Source: an uncultured Synechococcales cyanobacterium
Lineage (GTDB): Bacteria; Cyanobacteriota; Cyanobacteriia; Thermosynechococcales; Thermosynechococcaceae
NCBI GenBank assembly: GCA_902806435.1
Contig: CADCWO010000212.1
Span: 27,817 to 91,816, forward strand
Reading direction: 5' to 3'
DNA length: 64,000 nucleotides
Below the pieces are notes generated by a model. The model did no database searches, was not told where the DNA came from, and was given only the letters and a program-made list of their open reading frames with translations. Of this stretch, positions 1-9,653 are shown piece after piece; the stretch's first letter is position 1; each line of letters begins with the position of its first letter. The position numbers and the translations under genes were made by a program.

Positions 1-1
1 C

Positions 2-265
2 GTTTTACTGGGACTAGGTGGCTCCTTGGTGGGTGTACCAATGCAAACCTTAATTCAAATCAAAACGCCAGCAACCATGCGGGGCATGGTGTTTGGCTTT
101 CAAAACAATATGCTGAATATTGCTATGAGTTTGCCGCTAGCGATCGCCGGAATCCTAGCCGATCTGCTTGGGTTACGCACCGTTTTAATCAGCATGAGTG
201 TAATTGTGGGAGCTGCCGGTATTTGGACATGGCAGAGTACCCGCCGAGACCTGCAAGATGCTTAA
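2..265 (+). CDS. MFS transporter, C-terminal fragment (gene starts before the window)
   Basis: The reading frame is open from base 2 and ends at TAA 263-265, so only the last 87 or so residues are visible. They contain two hydrophobic stretches, the second around LLGLRTVLISMSVIVGAAG, and a short basic C-terminal tail (STRRDLQDA). The piece before the last helices (QTLIQIKTPATMRGMVFGF) resembles the cytoplasmic loop of the second half of major facilitator superfamily exporters, where a TP-x-xxRG motif is common. The substrate cannot be told from this fragment. A TTG at 26 is an internal codon rather than a start. Confidence 0.6.
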   Translation, partial: VLLGLGGSLVGVPMQTLIQIKTPATMRGMVFGFQNNMLNIAMSLPLAIAGILADLLGLRTVLISMSVIVGAAGIWTWQSTRRDLQDA

Positions 266-407
266 CCAACCTTAAATCTCTCTTCATATCAACCACACAG
301 TTTTAATTCATTGTGCAGTAATAACTCAAAGCTGAGCTGTGATGGCTCGATTAGCGAAAGTTGCTGCAACGGAGGTCGCAATAGCAAAATGTCATCGTTT
401 TAACAAT

Positions 408-440
408 TAAAGGCTCGACAGAGAATGGTATCGAGCTTTA
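408..440 (+). promoter_or_regulatory. Inverted repeat in the ilvB upstream region
   Basis: TAAAGGCTCGA (408-418) is answered by TCGAGCTTTA (431-440) across a 12-base loop, giving a 10-pair stem with one bulged G. It lies about 50 bases before the ilvB start. No T-run follows, so it does not look like a standard intrinsic terminator. It could be a terminator remnant of the upstream transporter gene or a leader structure of ilvB. There is no independent support. Confidence 0.3.
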
Positions 441-490
441 CACTAGGAACTTAATCCAGGTATTGATTTGATGACAGGTTAGCAACTTTC

Positions 491-2308
491 GTGAGGTTCC
501 CCGTGCGAGCAACTGGTGCTTTTGCCCTAATTGATAGCTTAAAGCGTCATGACGTTAACCATATTTTTGGTTATCCCGGTGGAGCAATCCTGCCAATTTA
601 TGATGCACTGTACCTGGCGGAAGTTACTGGTGGGATTAAACATATCCTGGTACGGCATGAGCAAGGGGCAGCCCACGCCGCCGACGGTTATGCACGTGCT
701 ACTGGTAAGGTAGGAGTGTGTTTTGCCACCTCCGGTCCGGGGGCAACTAACCTTGTAACTGGTATTGCTACAGCTTACATGGATTCAATTCCGATGGTTG
801 TGGTTACCGGCCAAGTACCCCGCGCTGCACTTGGCAGCGATGCCTTTCAGGAAACAGATATTTTTGGCATTACGCTGCCAATTGTTAAACATTCCTATGT
901 GGTTCGTGAACCACAAGATATGGCTCGGATTGTCGCCGAAGCATTCTTTATTGCTAGTACGGGTCGGCCTGGCCCTGTTTTAGTAGATGTGCCTAAGGAT
1001 GTGGCCCTAGAAGAATTTGAATATGAGCCTGTTGCGCCGGGTTCCATCAAGCTTCAGGGTTACTGTCCAGCCAATGAAGGTAATCCCCAGCAAGTTGCTA
1101 AAGCCCTGGAACTTCTCCAGCAAGCGGAACAGCCCTTACTGTACGTTGGAGGTGGGGCGATCACCTCTGGAGCCCATGCAGAGATCAGTCAATTAGCAGA
1201 ACGATTTCAGATTCCGGTAACAACCACCCTGATGGGTAAAGGGGCGTTTGAAGAATCCCATCCGTTGGCTCTAGGTATGCTGGGGATGCATGGTACAGCG
1301 TATGCCAACTTTGCTGTGAGTGAGTGTGATCTGTTGATCGCAGTAGGAGCGCGGTTTGATGATCGTGTAGCTGGCAAGCTAGATGAGTTTGCTTCTCGCG
1401 CTAAGGTAATTCACATTGACATTGACCCAGCAGAGGTTGGTAAGAACCGTACGCCGGAAGTGCCGGTTGTGGGTAATGTGCGCCATGTATTGATTGAACT
1501 GCTCCGCCAAGCCGGGGAAAAGCAACCACAACTTGAACGAACTGCTGCCTGGCGAGAACGGATCAGTCGTTGGCAGGAAGATTATCCACTGGTGGTGCCC
1601 CGTCCAAGCGGCTGCCTTTCTCCGCAGGAAGTAATTGTGGAACTGCGGAACCAGGCTCCAGATGCCTACTACACCACAGATGTCGGCCAACACCAAATGT
1701 GGTCTGCCCAGTTCCTAAAGAATGGTCCTCGGCGCTGGATTTCCAGTGCTGGCTTAGGAACAATGGGTTTCGGGTTGCCGGCAGCCATGGGGGCAAAAGT
1801 AGCTCTACCAGAGCAACAGGTGATCTGCATCAGTGGGGATGCCAGTTTTCAAATGAATTTGCAAGAACTAGCAACACTGGCGCAATATGGGATCAACGTC
1901 AAAACCGTTATCATCAATAACTTCTGGCAAGGAATGGTACGTCAGTGGCAGCAAGCCTTCTTTAACGAAAACTACTCGCACTCCAGCATGGCACTAGGCA
2001 TGCCAGACTTTGAACAGCTAGCCAAGGCGTTCAAGATTAAAGGGATGTTGATTACGGAACGGGCCCAACTCAGTGAGGTAATCGCCGAGATGCTCGCTCA
2101 CGATGGACCTGTTCTGGTAGAAGCCCAGGTGACCAAAGATGAAAACTGCTACCCCATGGTCGCTCCTGGAAAGAGCAATGCTCAGATGATTGGCTTGCCG
2201 GAGCTACTAAAACTAGAGAAAGCGATAGAGCTTGTCTATTGCAGTAGCTGTGGTACCAAAAATGCCACCAGCAATCGCTTCTGTCCAGAGTGCGGCACAA
2301 AGTTGTAG
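491..2308 (+). CDS. ilvB: Acetolactate synthase large (catalytic) subunit with C-terminal zinc ribbon
   Basis: A thiamine-diphosphate enzyme that condenses two pyruvates to acetolactate (or pyruvate and 2-oxobutyrate to acetohydroxybutyrate), the first common step of valine, leucine and isoleucine synthesis. The N-terminal PYR domain has [12 protein letters not shown] at 27-38 and the catalytic Glu57 in [13 protein letters not shown]. The C-terminal PP domain has GDASFQMN at 449-456, with Ala where GDG is more usual, followed by VIINN and GMVRQWQ. After the normal end of the family (around [12 protein letters not shown]) there are about 35 extra residues ending in a Cys-x2-Cys-x10-Cys-x2-Cys ribbon (Cys584, 587, 598, 601). 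The start is GTG 491; the frame opens only at 467 and holds no ATG upstream, and GTG 503 is an alternative. No small subunit (ilvN) lies in the window. Confidence 0.95.
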   Translation: MRFPVRATGAFALIDSLKRHDVNHIFGYPGGAILPIYDALYLAEVTGGIKHILVRHEQGAAHAADGYARATGKVGVCFATSGPGATNLVTGIATAYMDSIPMVVVTGQVPRAALGSDAFQETDIFGITLPIVKHSYVVREPQDMARIVAEAFFIASTGRPGPVLVDVPKDVALEEFEYEPVAPGSIKLQGYCPANEGNPQQVAKALELLQQAEQPLLYVGGGAITSGAHAEISQLAERFQIPVTTTLMGKGAFEESHPLALGMLGMHGTAYANFAVSECDLLIAVGARFDDRVAGKLDEFASRAKVIHIDIDPAEVGKNRTPEVPVVGNVRHVLIELLRQAGEKQPQLERTAAWRERISRWQEDYPLVVPRPSGCLSPQEVIVELRNQAPDAYYTTDVGQHQMWSAQFLKNGPRRWISSAGLGTMGFGLPAAMGAKVALPEQQVICISGDASFQMNLQELATLAQYGINVKTVIINNFWQGMVRQWQQAFFNENYSHSSMALGMPDFEQLAKAFKIKGMLITERAQLSEVIAEMLAHDGPVLVEAQVTKDENCYPMVAPGKSNAQMIGLPELLKLEKAIELVYCSSCGTKNATSNRFCPECGTKL

Positions 2309-2505
2309 AAAGACTGAGGAACCACTCAAAGCCTTGGTTGGCGATCGCCACGGTCTCAACAGGAGTCATGGATGGCTTATGCGATCGCTGGACCAGTGAA
2401 ACCGGTGGTGGATAAGATTTGGTCAATGGCTGCTAGGTGGCAGCTGCGCTATGGAAAATCATAAAGCTGGATACAATCTTTCTGCTTGCACTTGGGTATG
2501 ACTAA

Positions 2506-2593
2506 ACTAGTATTAATAACTAGACTAGTAAGGAGGTAATATCCCTGCTCCTCGTAACAGGTTGAAGTCAACCCCCTGAAAAGTCGGTGACTT
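2506..2593 (+). promoter_or_regulatory. Repeat-rich leader/promoter region of CP12
   Basis: Within the 325-base gap between ilvB and CP12 there are two copies of the palindrome ACTAGT (2506-2511 and 2524-2529) either side of an AT-rich centre. A perfect hairpin follows, GGTTGA/AG/TCAACC at 2560-2573. AAGTCA (2565-2570) can alternatively pair with TGACTT (2588-2593). The overlap of the two possible stems allows mutually exclusive folding. This is read directly from sequence. A regulatory role in CP12 expression is inference only, and no known riboswitch class is recognised. Confidence 0.3.
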
Positions 2594-2633
2594 AACCAGA
2601 TTCTATATTGATGGGATGGATTGAAAAAAAGCT

Positions 2634-2984
2634 ATGAGCAATATTCACGAACAAGTCGAACAAGAGCTTCAAAAAGCGGCAGATAACCTTCCAGTTCCAG
2701 AGCAGCTCTCTGACCACGTTCAACAAGAAATTAAAAAAGCTGCAAGTAACATTGCGAACAGCATTGATGAATTGATCGAAAAAGAGCGAGAACAGGCTCG
2801 TGCTGCCTGTGCTACCAGCGGTGGTGACTCTACTGAGTGTGCAGTCGCATGGGATGTTGTGGAAGAGCTTCAAGCTGAGGCAGCACACCAGAAAACCAGT
2901 ACCCGGGCTAAGCCAAAGAATTCTCTCGAAAAGTATTGCGATGAAAATCCTAGTGCTGACGAGTGCCGGATTTACGACGACTAG
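2634..2984 (+). CDS. cp12: CP12, redox-sensitive Calvin-cycle regulator, with N-terminal extension
   Basis: CP12 is an intrinsically disordered linker that binds glyceraldehyde-3-phosphate dehydrogenase and phosphoribulokinase in the dark and switches both off. The core is clear: a Cys pair at 59 and 69, the AWDVVEELQAEAAHQ helix (72-86), a second Cys pair at 102 and 111, and the YCDENPSADECRIYDD tail that enters the GAPDH active site. The cysteine spacing matches ordinary CP12 of about 75 residues, but all positions are shifted by about 40. The extra N-terminal part is a charged helical segment that seems to repeat itself (SNIHEQVEQEL and LSDHVQQEI). ATG 2634 is used; no strong ribosome-binding site precedes it. 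The gene stands alone and ends in a terminator. Confidence 0.92.
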   Translation: MSNIHEQVEQELQKAADNLPVPEQLSDHVQQEIKKAASNIANSIDELIEKEREQARAACATSGGDSTECAVAWDVVEELQAEAAHQKTSTRAKPKNSLEKYCDENPSADECRIYDD

Positions 2985-3032
2985 TACTATCGCTACGCTT
3001 TCAGCCTCTAGTTTATCGTTAGTATTTTGATC

Positions 3033-3078
3033 AATAAGCAACCTCAGCACTCAAAAGCTTTCTGGTTGCTTATTTTTT
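3033..3078 (+). terminator. Rho-independent terminator after CP12
   Basis: A perfect 11-base inverted repeat, AATAAGCAACC (3033-3043) and GGTTGCTTATT (3064-3074), is followed by a run of T ending at 3078. This is a textbook intrinsic terminator and separates CP12 from the next gene, whose start is only 16 bases downstream. Confidence 0.85.
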
Positions 3079-3093
3079 GGACTATCTATCTCT

Positions 3094-3969
3094 ATGCAGA
3101 ACCCAGTATGGACTCATATTGCGCAGCAAATCACTCAAGCGACGGGTAAATTTTTTATAGCTAAGGAGCAACGCTCAGTTGGGGGCGGTTGTATTAATCA
3201 AGCCTTAGCATTGAGCGACGGCTCACAGACTTACTTTGTGAAGCTAAATGACCCCACCAAGCTTGCCATGTTTGCAGCAGAGGCGATGGGGCTACAGGAA
3301 CTTAGTCAAACCGGCACTATCCGGGTTCCCAAACCGATTTGCTGGGGAGTTGATGGCTCTAGCTACATTGTCCTGGAATGGTTAGATTTAGGCCCTAGTA
3401 ACAGTCAAACTTGGTCATTAATGGGTGAGCAGTTGGCAGCAATGCACCGGACCACGAGCGATAACGGATTTGGTTGGCACCGGCAAAATACAATTGGTTC
3501 AACCCCTCAGATCAATACTTGGAGTGATGATTGGGCCGACTTTTTCACAGAATATCGGATTGGTTACCAGTTAAAGCTGGCAAAACGCCAAGGGGGGCAT
3601 TTCCCGGCTGCTGACAAGTTACTTGCTACAATTCCCCAAATTTTAGCTAATCATCAACCACAACCATCCCTGGTTCACGGCGATCTCTGGTCCGGAAACG
3701 CTGATGCTACCAAGTCAGGCGAACCTGTGATCCTTGATCCTGCCGTGTACTATGGCGATCGGGAAGTCGATTTAGCAATGACGGAACTTTTTGGGGGCTT
3801 TCCACAAGTTTTTTACCAGGCTTACGAGCAGGCTTTTCCTTTACCTCCAGGCTACAAGCACCGCAAAACCCTCTACAACCTCTATCACATCCTCAATCAC
3901 TTCAACTTATTTGGAGGCAGTTATCTTACTCAGGCCAACCAGATGATTGAGCAACTTTTATTTAACTGA
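3094..3969 (+). CDS. Fructosamine kinase family protein (ketosamine-3-kinase-like)
   Basis: Members of this family phosphorylate sugar-protein or sugar-amine adducts (Amadori products) so that they fall apart, a protein deglycation repair step. The 291-residue length is normal. Visible family marks are the glycine-rich SVGGGCINQAL near residue 28, the catalytic loop HGDLWSGNAD starting at His195 with Asp197 as base, and the metal-binding ILDPAVYYGDREVDLAM, where the Asp of DP replaces the DFG aspartate. The fold is that of aminoglycoside phosphotransferases. It follows the CP12 terminator closely, so its promoter must lie in or near that short gap. The exact substrate in cyanobacteria is not known to me. 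Confidence 0.85.
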   Translation: MQNPVWTHIAQQITQATGKFFIAKEQRSVGGGCINQALALSDGSQTYFVKLNDPTKLAMFAAEAMGLQELSQTGTIRVPKPICWGVDGSSYIVLEWLDLGPSNSQTWSLMGEQLAAMHRTTSDNGFGWHRQNTIGSTPQINTWSDDWADFFTEYRIGYQLKLAKRQGGHFPAADKLLATIPQILANHQPQPSLVHGDLWSGNADATKSGEPVILDPAVYYGDREVDLAMTELFGGFPQVFYQAYEQAFPLPPGYKHRKTLYNLYHILNHFNLFGGSYLTQANQMIEQLLFN

Positions 3970-4599
3970 ATCTACTAGCTCAATATCCATTTAAGCCAAG
4001 GGTCAAAGCAGCAAGAACTACCGGGCCAGCACTGTGAATAAGTCTCTATGAACTTGCTACTAATTGAACTTGTAACCTTCACCTACCCTTTGCCTTACTG
4101 CTTTCCAAACGTACTTGTCGATTAGTGCTGGTGATGGACAGGAATGATCCAGTAACTCTTCAACGGCAGTTTCATTAGCCTGGAAGATTTGCAGAACTAC
4201 CAGCGCACTAATCCAGAAAAAGGTTGGCTACCGTTAAAAATTTGGCAACAGAAGGCTCTCAGCATCCACCACCCTATTACGTCTGGGTCAGATTTTGGGT
4301 TAATTTGAGCTGCCCACTTAACTCAAAAGTGCAACTGAAAGGGGTACGTGAATCAAATGTACCTGAAATATCTCCGGGCTTCAGTAATGTATCTATTACT
4401 CAATCCTTCTCAACGGTTACGAGACAACCTTGAGAAACAAAACGATGCAATAGAACCTGCTGACAAGCGAGGTAAACGCTGCGGCTAAAAAAACAGTAAG
4501 AAATATCTAGATAAATTGGATGAGACGTCCTAAAAAGTTTCATTAATAAGCTAAACGGATCTTGATACCATCAAACGGGACCCTTAAAAGTATCTTTAT
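3970..4599. other. Gene-free stretch of 630 bases
   Basis: No convincing gene, RNA or repeat was found. A 69-codon open frame at 4224-4433 (+) has no ribosome-binding site, an unlikely composition and no family resemblance. Another frame over 4150-4320 reads protein-like in places but is broken by stops, so the stretch may contain decayed coding sequence that I cannot identify. Confidence 0.5.
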
Positions 4600-5301
4600 G
4601 TGCTGAACGTCAAAACGGCAGTTGTCTTACTTACGATGATCTGTATTATTGCTACTGGGCTGGCAGTCTATCTGCTGGGAGGTATTGATCCAGCTGAGCT
4701 GCAAACCCGGATTAGAGCTGCCGGAAGCTGGGCACCGCTTATTTATGTGGCACTATACATTGTGGGAACGGTGTTGGTGCTTCCCTCGACCGCCCTTAAC
4801 CTGACAGGTGGGGTAGTATTTGGCCCTTGGCTAGGAACAGTCTGGACCAGCATTGGAGCGATAATTGCCGCGATCGCCACTTTTGCCTTTGCCCGGACAG
4901 TCGGGCGTGAAGCGATTGCTAAACGACTGGCCGGGCGCTGGCAAGCGATGGATGCCGAGGTGCGCCGGGGCGGAGTATTCTATATGTTCGCAATTCGACT
5001 GGTGCCGATAATGCCCTACGGCTTAGTCAATTTTGCAGCTGGGCTCACCTCGATTAGCTTTAAAGATTATGTTGTGGGCACAACCCTGGGAACTGTGCCT
5101 AGTGTTTTACCGTTTGTGTTGCTTGGCAATTCTGGCTTAAAGGCCCTGCGAACTGGAGATGTCGTACCACTGGTAGGTGCCTTGGCACTCACGGGTCTTC
5201 TGGTGGCTGGGTCAACCTGGTACCGTCGCCGTCGCACGTTTCCGCCCCAGGCGGCAAAAATCCTTAGATCCTCAGATGTCACAGACTCCCAGGATAGCTA
5301 A
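4600..5301 (+). CDS. TVP38/TMEM64 family (VTT domain) inner-membrane protein
   Basis: A 233-residue polytopic membrane protein of the DedA/VTT superfamily, whose members are linked to lipid scrambling or transport and membrane homeostasis. One N-terminal helix (about 8-28) is followed by the VTT core. That core has a conserved re-entrant region LNLTGGVVFGPWLGTVW, the RTVGR loop, and the second conserved loop RLVPIMPYGLVNFAAGL. The C terminus is basic and cytoplasmic. GTG 4600 is the start; an overlapping ATG at 4598 is in another frame. It ends four bases before the glycosyltransferase gene, so the two are almost surely co-transcribed, suggesting a joint role in a lipid-linked sugar step. Confidence 0.88.
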   Translation: MLNVKTAVVLLTMICIIATGLAVYLLGGIDPAELQTRIRAAGSWAPLIYVALYIVGTVLVLPSTALNLTGGVVFGPWLGTVWTSIGAIIAAIATFAFARTVGREAIAKRLAGRWQAMDAEVRRGGVFYMFAIRLVPIMPYGLVNFAAGLTSISFKDYVVGTTLGTVPSVLPFVLLGNSGLKALRTGDVVPLVGALALTGLLVAGSTWYRRRRTFPPQAAKILRSSDVTDSQDS

Positions 5302-5304
5302 ACT

Positions 5305-6276
5305 ATGCTGCCCAAATATTCTTTGATCATTCCGATTTACAACGAGTCAGAAACGATTCCAGAACTGTACCGCCGGGTGGCGGCGGTGATGAACCGGCTA
5401 GACGGTGCTGCGGAATTGGTTTTAGTGGACGATGGCAGCCGCGATCGCTCCTTGGACCTAATCCGAAAGCTACACCAGCAGGACGAGCGGATTTGCTATT
5501 TAAGTTTCGCCCGCAACTTCGGCCACCAGACGGCAGTAACCGCAGGTCTAAACTTTGTGCGGGGCAAAGTTGTGGTGATCCTGGACGCAGATTTACAAGA
5601 CCCACCGGAACTGATTCCCGACATGATCCAGCAGTGGCGACAGGGCTACCAGGTAGTTTACGCCCAGCGCACCCAGCGCCGCCGGGAAAGCTGGTTCAAG
5701 CGCTTCATGGCCTATAGCTTTTACCGCATCCTTAGAGGCTTGGCGGATGTGAACATTCCTACCGATACTGGAGATTTTTGCTTGATGGACCGGCAAGTTG
5801 TAGATGTGCTGAATGCGATGCCGGAGCGCAATCGCTACATCCGGGGCCTGCGGGCTTGGGTTGGTTTTAAGCAAACCGCCGTCAAGTTTGAACGCGACCC
5901 CCGGTTTGCGGGTGAGGTAAAGTATACCTTCCGCAAGTCCTTGCGCTTAGCGATCAACAGCATTATTTCCTTTTCCCGCGTACCCTTGCAGTTGGCAACG
6001 TATCTCGGACTGTTTGCTGCCGGGTTAGCCCTGCTAATGGTACTGCTCGTATTGTACTGGCGCTTATCTGGGCCAGGATCTCCCTTGATTGGCTTCACCG
6101 CGATCGCGGTAGCCGTTTTATTTCTAGGGGCTGTACAACTAGTCTGTATTGGAATTCTTGGCGAATATATCGGACGAATTTATGAGGAAGTCAAAGGTCG
6201 GCCGCTATATATCCTAAGAGAAGCTGCCGGTTTCACGCAGCCTACAGACTGTTTCCCTACTCACCAAAAAAGTTAA
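5305..6276 (+). CDS. Family 2 glycosyltransferase, GtrB/DPM-like (polyprenyl-phosphate sugar synthase)
   Basis: The N-terminal GT-A domain begins [20 protein letters not shown]. It carries the nucleotide-sugar aspartates VDDGSRDRS (42-43) and the metal-binding DADLQDPP (94-96). The tail has two long hydrophobic helices (about 227-253 and 261-285), the layout of enzymes that move glucose, mannose or a related sugar from a nucleotide carrier onto undecaprenyl- or dolichyl-phosphate. Length 323 is normal for the family. It lies three bases after the VTT-domain gene. Its stop overlaps the convergent HerA-type gene by four bases. Sugar and acceptor cannot be told from sequence. Confidence 0.88.
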   Translation: MLPKYSLIIPIYNESETIPELYRRVAAVMNRLDGAAELVLVDDGSRDRSLDLIRKLHQQDERICYLSFARNFGHQTAVTAGLNFVRGKVVVILDADLQDPPELIPDMIQQWRQGYQVVYAQRTQRRRESWFKRFMAYSFYRILRGLADVNIPTDTGDFCLMDRQVVDVLNAMPERNRYIRGLRAWVGFKQTAVKFERDPRFAGEVKYTFRKSLRLAINSIISFSRVPLQLATYLGLFAAGLALLMVLLVLYWRLSGPGSPLIGFTAIAVAVLFLGAVQLVCIGILGEYIGRIYEEVKGRPLYILREAAGFTQPTDCFPTHQKS

Positions 6277-8036
6277 AAACCTAAATCCGCTTTAGCGGCT
6301 TCCGCTGCTTTGAATACGGCTGCAGTAGACATTTCTTCCCAGGGAATATCGCCGATTTCGGCATAGAAGGTTTCGTCATAGGGACGAGTCCGCACGACAA
6401 CGGGCATCGGTACCGCATGCCCCAAGATCAAGGCTTGTTGCTTCGAGTCAAGCTTGGCAAGAACAGAACGTAGGTTCTGAGCACCAGACATGCCGGTAAA
6501 AATTGCTTCGATGTCTTTTTCGTCATTGAGTAAAGCTGTGATCCGAGTGCCAATCTGGGACATCACTTCATTGTCGATACCAGAGGGACGCTGATCCACC
6601 ACTAGTAAGGTGACAAAGTACTTCCGCATTTCACGGGCGATCGTGCCAAAAATGGTTTGGCGTACCGTGTGGGGGTCTAAGAAGCGATGGGCTTCTTCAA
6701 TCGTGATTACAAGCTGGCGTGGGCGATCTCCAGGGTTTTTGGTCTGCAAAAAATGCTCAGACTTGCGCACATAGGAAGCATGGATGCGGCGGGCAATGAT
6801 GTTAGTTGCCAGCATGTAGGACAGCATATTGGACTGGGAGCCAAATTCAATCACTACATGCTTGCCAGCTTCTAAGGCATCCAAGATGCGACCAATGTAG
6901 TTGTGAGGGCTAGCATTTTGGATGTACTTCAAGTCATCTAGACGCGTTAATTTACGCTGTAGCGCCATAATCGACGCTTTACTGCCCATCTTTGTCTCAC
7001 AAAACTCCTGGATTTCCCCATTGCTCATCGTCAACAAGCGGGTGATCCAGGACTTGCCAAATTCATTGCGGAGGATAATCGCATTCTCTAAACTGGCTTC
7101 GGAGAGATTCAGCTCCTCCCGCACTAGCATCAAGTCCTCTACTTCAATCTGGTCATAGCTAATGTAAAGTTCCTGGGCATCTCGGACACCTCGCCTGCGC
7201 GTTGATTCTGGGTCCAACGTATAGATTTGCACCTGAGCTGGAAATAACTGACGCAAGCCTTTGACCGTACTGAAGTGCTTTCCTTCACTGGCTGCTTCCC
7301 ACCCGTACTCCGAGTGCATATCAAAGATCAGGTTCACCGCAGCTTGTTTGCGAATAATGCCTGAGAGTAAAAGCCGCGTCAGGAAGGATTTACCGGTTCC
7401 TGACTTGCCAAATACCCCATTACTGCGTTCTACCAGGCGATCTAGGTCCAGGCAGATCGGCACCTCCATATCAATCGGCTGACCAATCGAAAAGTTGCGG
7501 CGCTGGGGGTCATCCTCCCAACCGAAAATCGCCCGAAAATCGCGCTCACTGGCATCAAAGACACGACTGAAATGACTAGGAATCGTTTTAACCGGTAGCA
7601 GTTCGATGGTGCTACTAGTTTGGGGCTGAAACCCGACAGATCCTAAACGAGGAGCTGTGCCGTTGGTGATTGGGTTGGTATCCGCTTCCGGGGTAAACAT
7701 CAACATCGGCGTCAGGTTGATCGTGCCGTAGGTACCTGTTCCTGCCAGGACTTCCGTCAAAAAGGTATTGGCGGGATCGGGAGGATTTGCCAGAATTCTA
7801 GGGCTAGCCGTTCCTAGGCTGACATCAGTAAGCATGCAGAAAAAGTGCGATCGCACTCCCTTGACGACCAAAAACTTACCTACCCGCATTTCTTCGACCG
7901 AGATGTCTGCCTGTAATCGAACTTCTAATCCCTGGCTCAAGGAGCCTTGAATTACTGAACCTAAAGGCCGCTCTACACTCATAGGAGAAATTGATTCCTT
8001 CGACCCATCATAGGTGCAATCTAGCTCAATCACCAT
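6273..8036 (-). CDS. HerA/VirD4-type hexameric ATPase (DUF87 family)
   Basis: A 587-residue ATPase of the HerA-FtsK superfamily. The N-terminal part (about 1-200) is beta-rich and fits a HAS-barrel. It is followed by Walker A GKSGTGKS at 210-217, Walker [12 protein letters not shown] at 442-452, and DQRPSGID near 481-488, which holds the sensor/arginine motif typical of HerA. Archaeal and some bacterial HerA proteins work with the nuclease NurA in DNA end resection or in defence. No NurA, SIR2 or other nuclease gene is adjacent here. The next gene upstream is a DUF4336 protein 200 bases away. The stop overlaps the convergent glycosyltransferase by four bases. Confidence 0.88.
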   Translation of the reverse strand: MVIELDCTYDGSKESISPMSVERPLGSVIQGSLSQGLEVRLQADISVEEMRVGKFLVVKGVRSHFFCMLTDVSLGTASPRILANPPDPANTFLTEVLAGTGTYGTINLTPMLMFTPEADTNPITNGTAPRLGSVGFQPQTSSTIELLPVKTIPSHFSRVFDASERDFRAIFGWEDDPQRRNFSIGQPIDMEVPICLDLDRLVERSNGVFGKSGTGKSFLTRLLLSGIIRKQAAVNLIFDMHSEYGWEAASEGKHFSTVKGLRQLFPAQVQIYTLDPESTRRRGVRDAQELYISYDQIEVEDLMLVREELNLSEASLENAIILRNEFGKSWITRLLTMSNGEIQEFCETKMGSKASIMALQRKLTRLDDLKYIQNASPHNYIGRILDALEAGKHVVIEFGSQSNMLSYMLATNIIARRIHASYVRKSEHFLQTKNPGDRPRQLVITIEEAHRFLDPHTVRQTIFGTIAREMRKYFVTLLVVDQRPSGIDNEVMSQIGTRITALLNDEKDIEAIFTGMSGAQNLRSVLAKLDSKQQALILGHAVPMPVVVRTRPYDETFYAEIGDIPWEEMSTAAVFKAAEAAKADLGF

Positions 8037-8238
8037 TGTGGGGGAGTGCGATTGATTAGATTGCAGCTCAAGGGGCTCGAAATCAACTTTGCAACTAACA
8101 CAAATCCATTACTACATCGCCCTACAACTAGATTACCGGCACTATGCAGTCTAACCGCCTAGTTCACCAACGGTAGGCAAGGGGAATAAATCGCGATCGC
8201 TTGTTTGAGCAATCACCTAAAACTTTGGCTTTCCTAGC

Positions 8239-9483
8239 CTATACTTTTTCTTTCGGTGGTGACGCAATGCCACTCTTGATCAGGAGCCCCTCAATTTCTC
8301 TGATCAATTCAAGGTCTTCATCAGGTAAGAAATTTTCAGTTGCGAACGAGCTCGCACCGCTAGATAGTTGCTTCTCAAGGAAAGCAAACGCCTGCCGGAA
8401 CTGCCGTGGGCCTGCTTTGATCGGTGCATCAAAATGGCAGGGAATAATCCGCTGGAAATTCCAGGTTGCTACCTCGTCCGCCCAGTCCAAGGTTTGACTG
8501 GGTGCCTGGTTAAGAATTAGCGTTTGCAGAATCGGGGCAACAAACAGACGTCCCCCTCCCCGTAGGGCATCAAACGAGTGCTTCCAGTTGTCTTTCCATC
8601 GGAACGGAAATAAGCCGAAATATGCTTTCTTTGAGCGATCCGGTGCTTGCAGGGTATCGCGGAATGCCTTTCCCAGCTTAATTGTTTCTACTGCGCTGGG
8701 CCGGAAGTAGACGGCAAATAAAGAGATGCGCTGCCATCCCTTACGGCGGTTTTGTTTACTGTCCTCTACACTATTGAATGCGTCGTCCTTGGCATGGAAC
8801 AGCAAGGGATATGGATCGAGTTGGACAATCGTGGGTGGATCTTCCGGCACAGACAGCACAGAATCAGTGACAAGCAGCGTCCGCGATCGCCGGTGGTACA
8901 AGGCAACTTCCCCAAACGCTCCTCGTCCGAGGTCGATGTTCAGCACTGCATAGTCAAACTCATCGCCAAAAGGAGTTTCAGTGGGGTTTGGTGGAAGGAC
9001 ATGTGTGCGTTTAGCGGGAAAACCAAGCCAGCTCAAAGGCAGGTTTATCGGGAAGCTCCACTGGTTCGGAGCTACAAACACCTGCGACTCGGGAAAGCAC
9101 CTGGCGAAGGGACCAACGAACACCTTATGCTCTAGACCAGAGGCAGTTGGCAGGATAATGTACTTGACGTCACCGTGTACTGTCACCAGCTCCTTAAGAA
9201 GCCGGATACACTCTGGGGTAGGTGCGATCGGTGCATAGACAAGCAGACCCCCTGCTTCGAGCTTCACGACGCTCATGCGGATGGGTACAACGGTATAGAA
9301 GATGCCCTGAATCTGGTCGAAGATCCAGATTGTGTCCTTCACCACTTCTGTGCGCAGAGTCCGCCGTCTGCCAAAAGGATAGAGGGGCACAGCGGGCCAA
9401 AAACGCCACGACCAGTCCCTGGAATGAGGCTGTTGCTCTTGCTCCTGTAGGTTTATCGTGGCTTTATCCACGACCTCTCCCAA
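8239..9483 (-). CDS. DUF4336 domain-containing protein
   Basis: A 414-residue protein that matches the DUF4336 family known from cyanobacteria and plant chloroplasts. Its fold is thought to be related to metallo-beta-lactamases, but the usual HxHxDH motif is not visible. Recognisable blocks are VVKDTIWIFDQIQG near 45, YIILPTASGLEHKVFVGPFA near 110, a central RTLLVTDSVLSVPEDPP, and IIPCHFDAPIKAGP near 360. The N terminus is rich in Trp and Pro. The first codon at 9483 is TTG, so the true start could be slightly downstream. No function is established; a soluble or membrane-associated enzyme is plausible. Confidence 0.8.
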   Translation of the reverse strand: MGEVVDKATINLQEQEQQPHSRDWSWRFWPAVPLYPFGRRRTLRTEVVKDTIWIFDQIQGIFYTVVPIRMSVVKLEAGGLLVYAPIAPTPECIRLLKELVTVHGDVKYIILPTASGLEHKVFVGPFARCFPESQVFVAPNQWSFPINLPLSWLGFPAKRTHVLPPNPTETPFGDEFDYAVLNIDLGRGAFGEVALYHRRSRTLLVTDSVLSVPEDPPTIVQLDPYPLLFHAKDDAFNSVEDSKQNRRKGWQRISLFAVYFRPSAVETIKLGKAFRDTLQAPDRSKKAYFGLFPFRWKDNWKHSFDALRGGGRLFVAPILQTLILNQAPSQTLDWADEVATWNFQRIIPCHFDAPIKAGPRQFRQAFAFLEKQLSSGASSFATENFLPDEDLELIREIEGLLIKSGIASPPKEKV

Positions 9484-9653
9484 ATCCTAAAGCTCTACTT
9501 ATTATTATCTAATTTCCGCAGACTGGTGTGAGCAAATTGACGATGGATATTCGCCTCAACCCATCCTTCAAGAAAACAGCGATCGCACTAGGACGTAGCG
9601 TAGAAAATCAATGAAGTTTTGATGCTGAATAACTTCACTTCAACTGCCTCGGT

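Noticed and set aside
4224..4433. A 69-codon plus-strand frame in the gap after the fructosamine-kinase gene
   Set aside because: No ribosome-binding site, unlikely composition and no family match.
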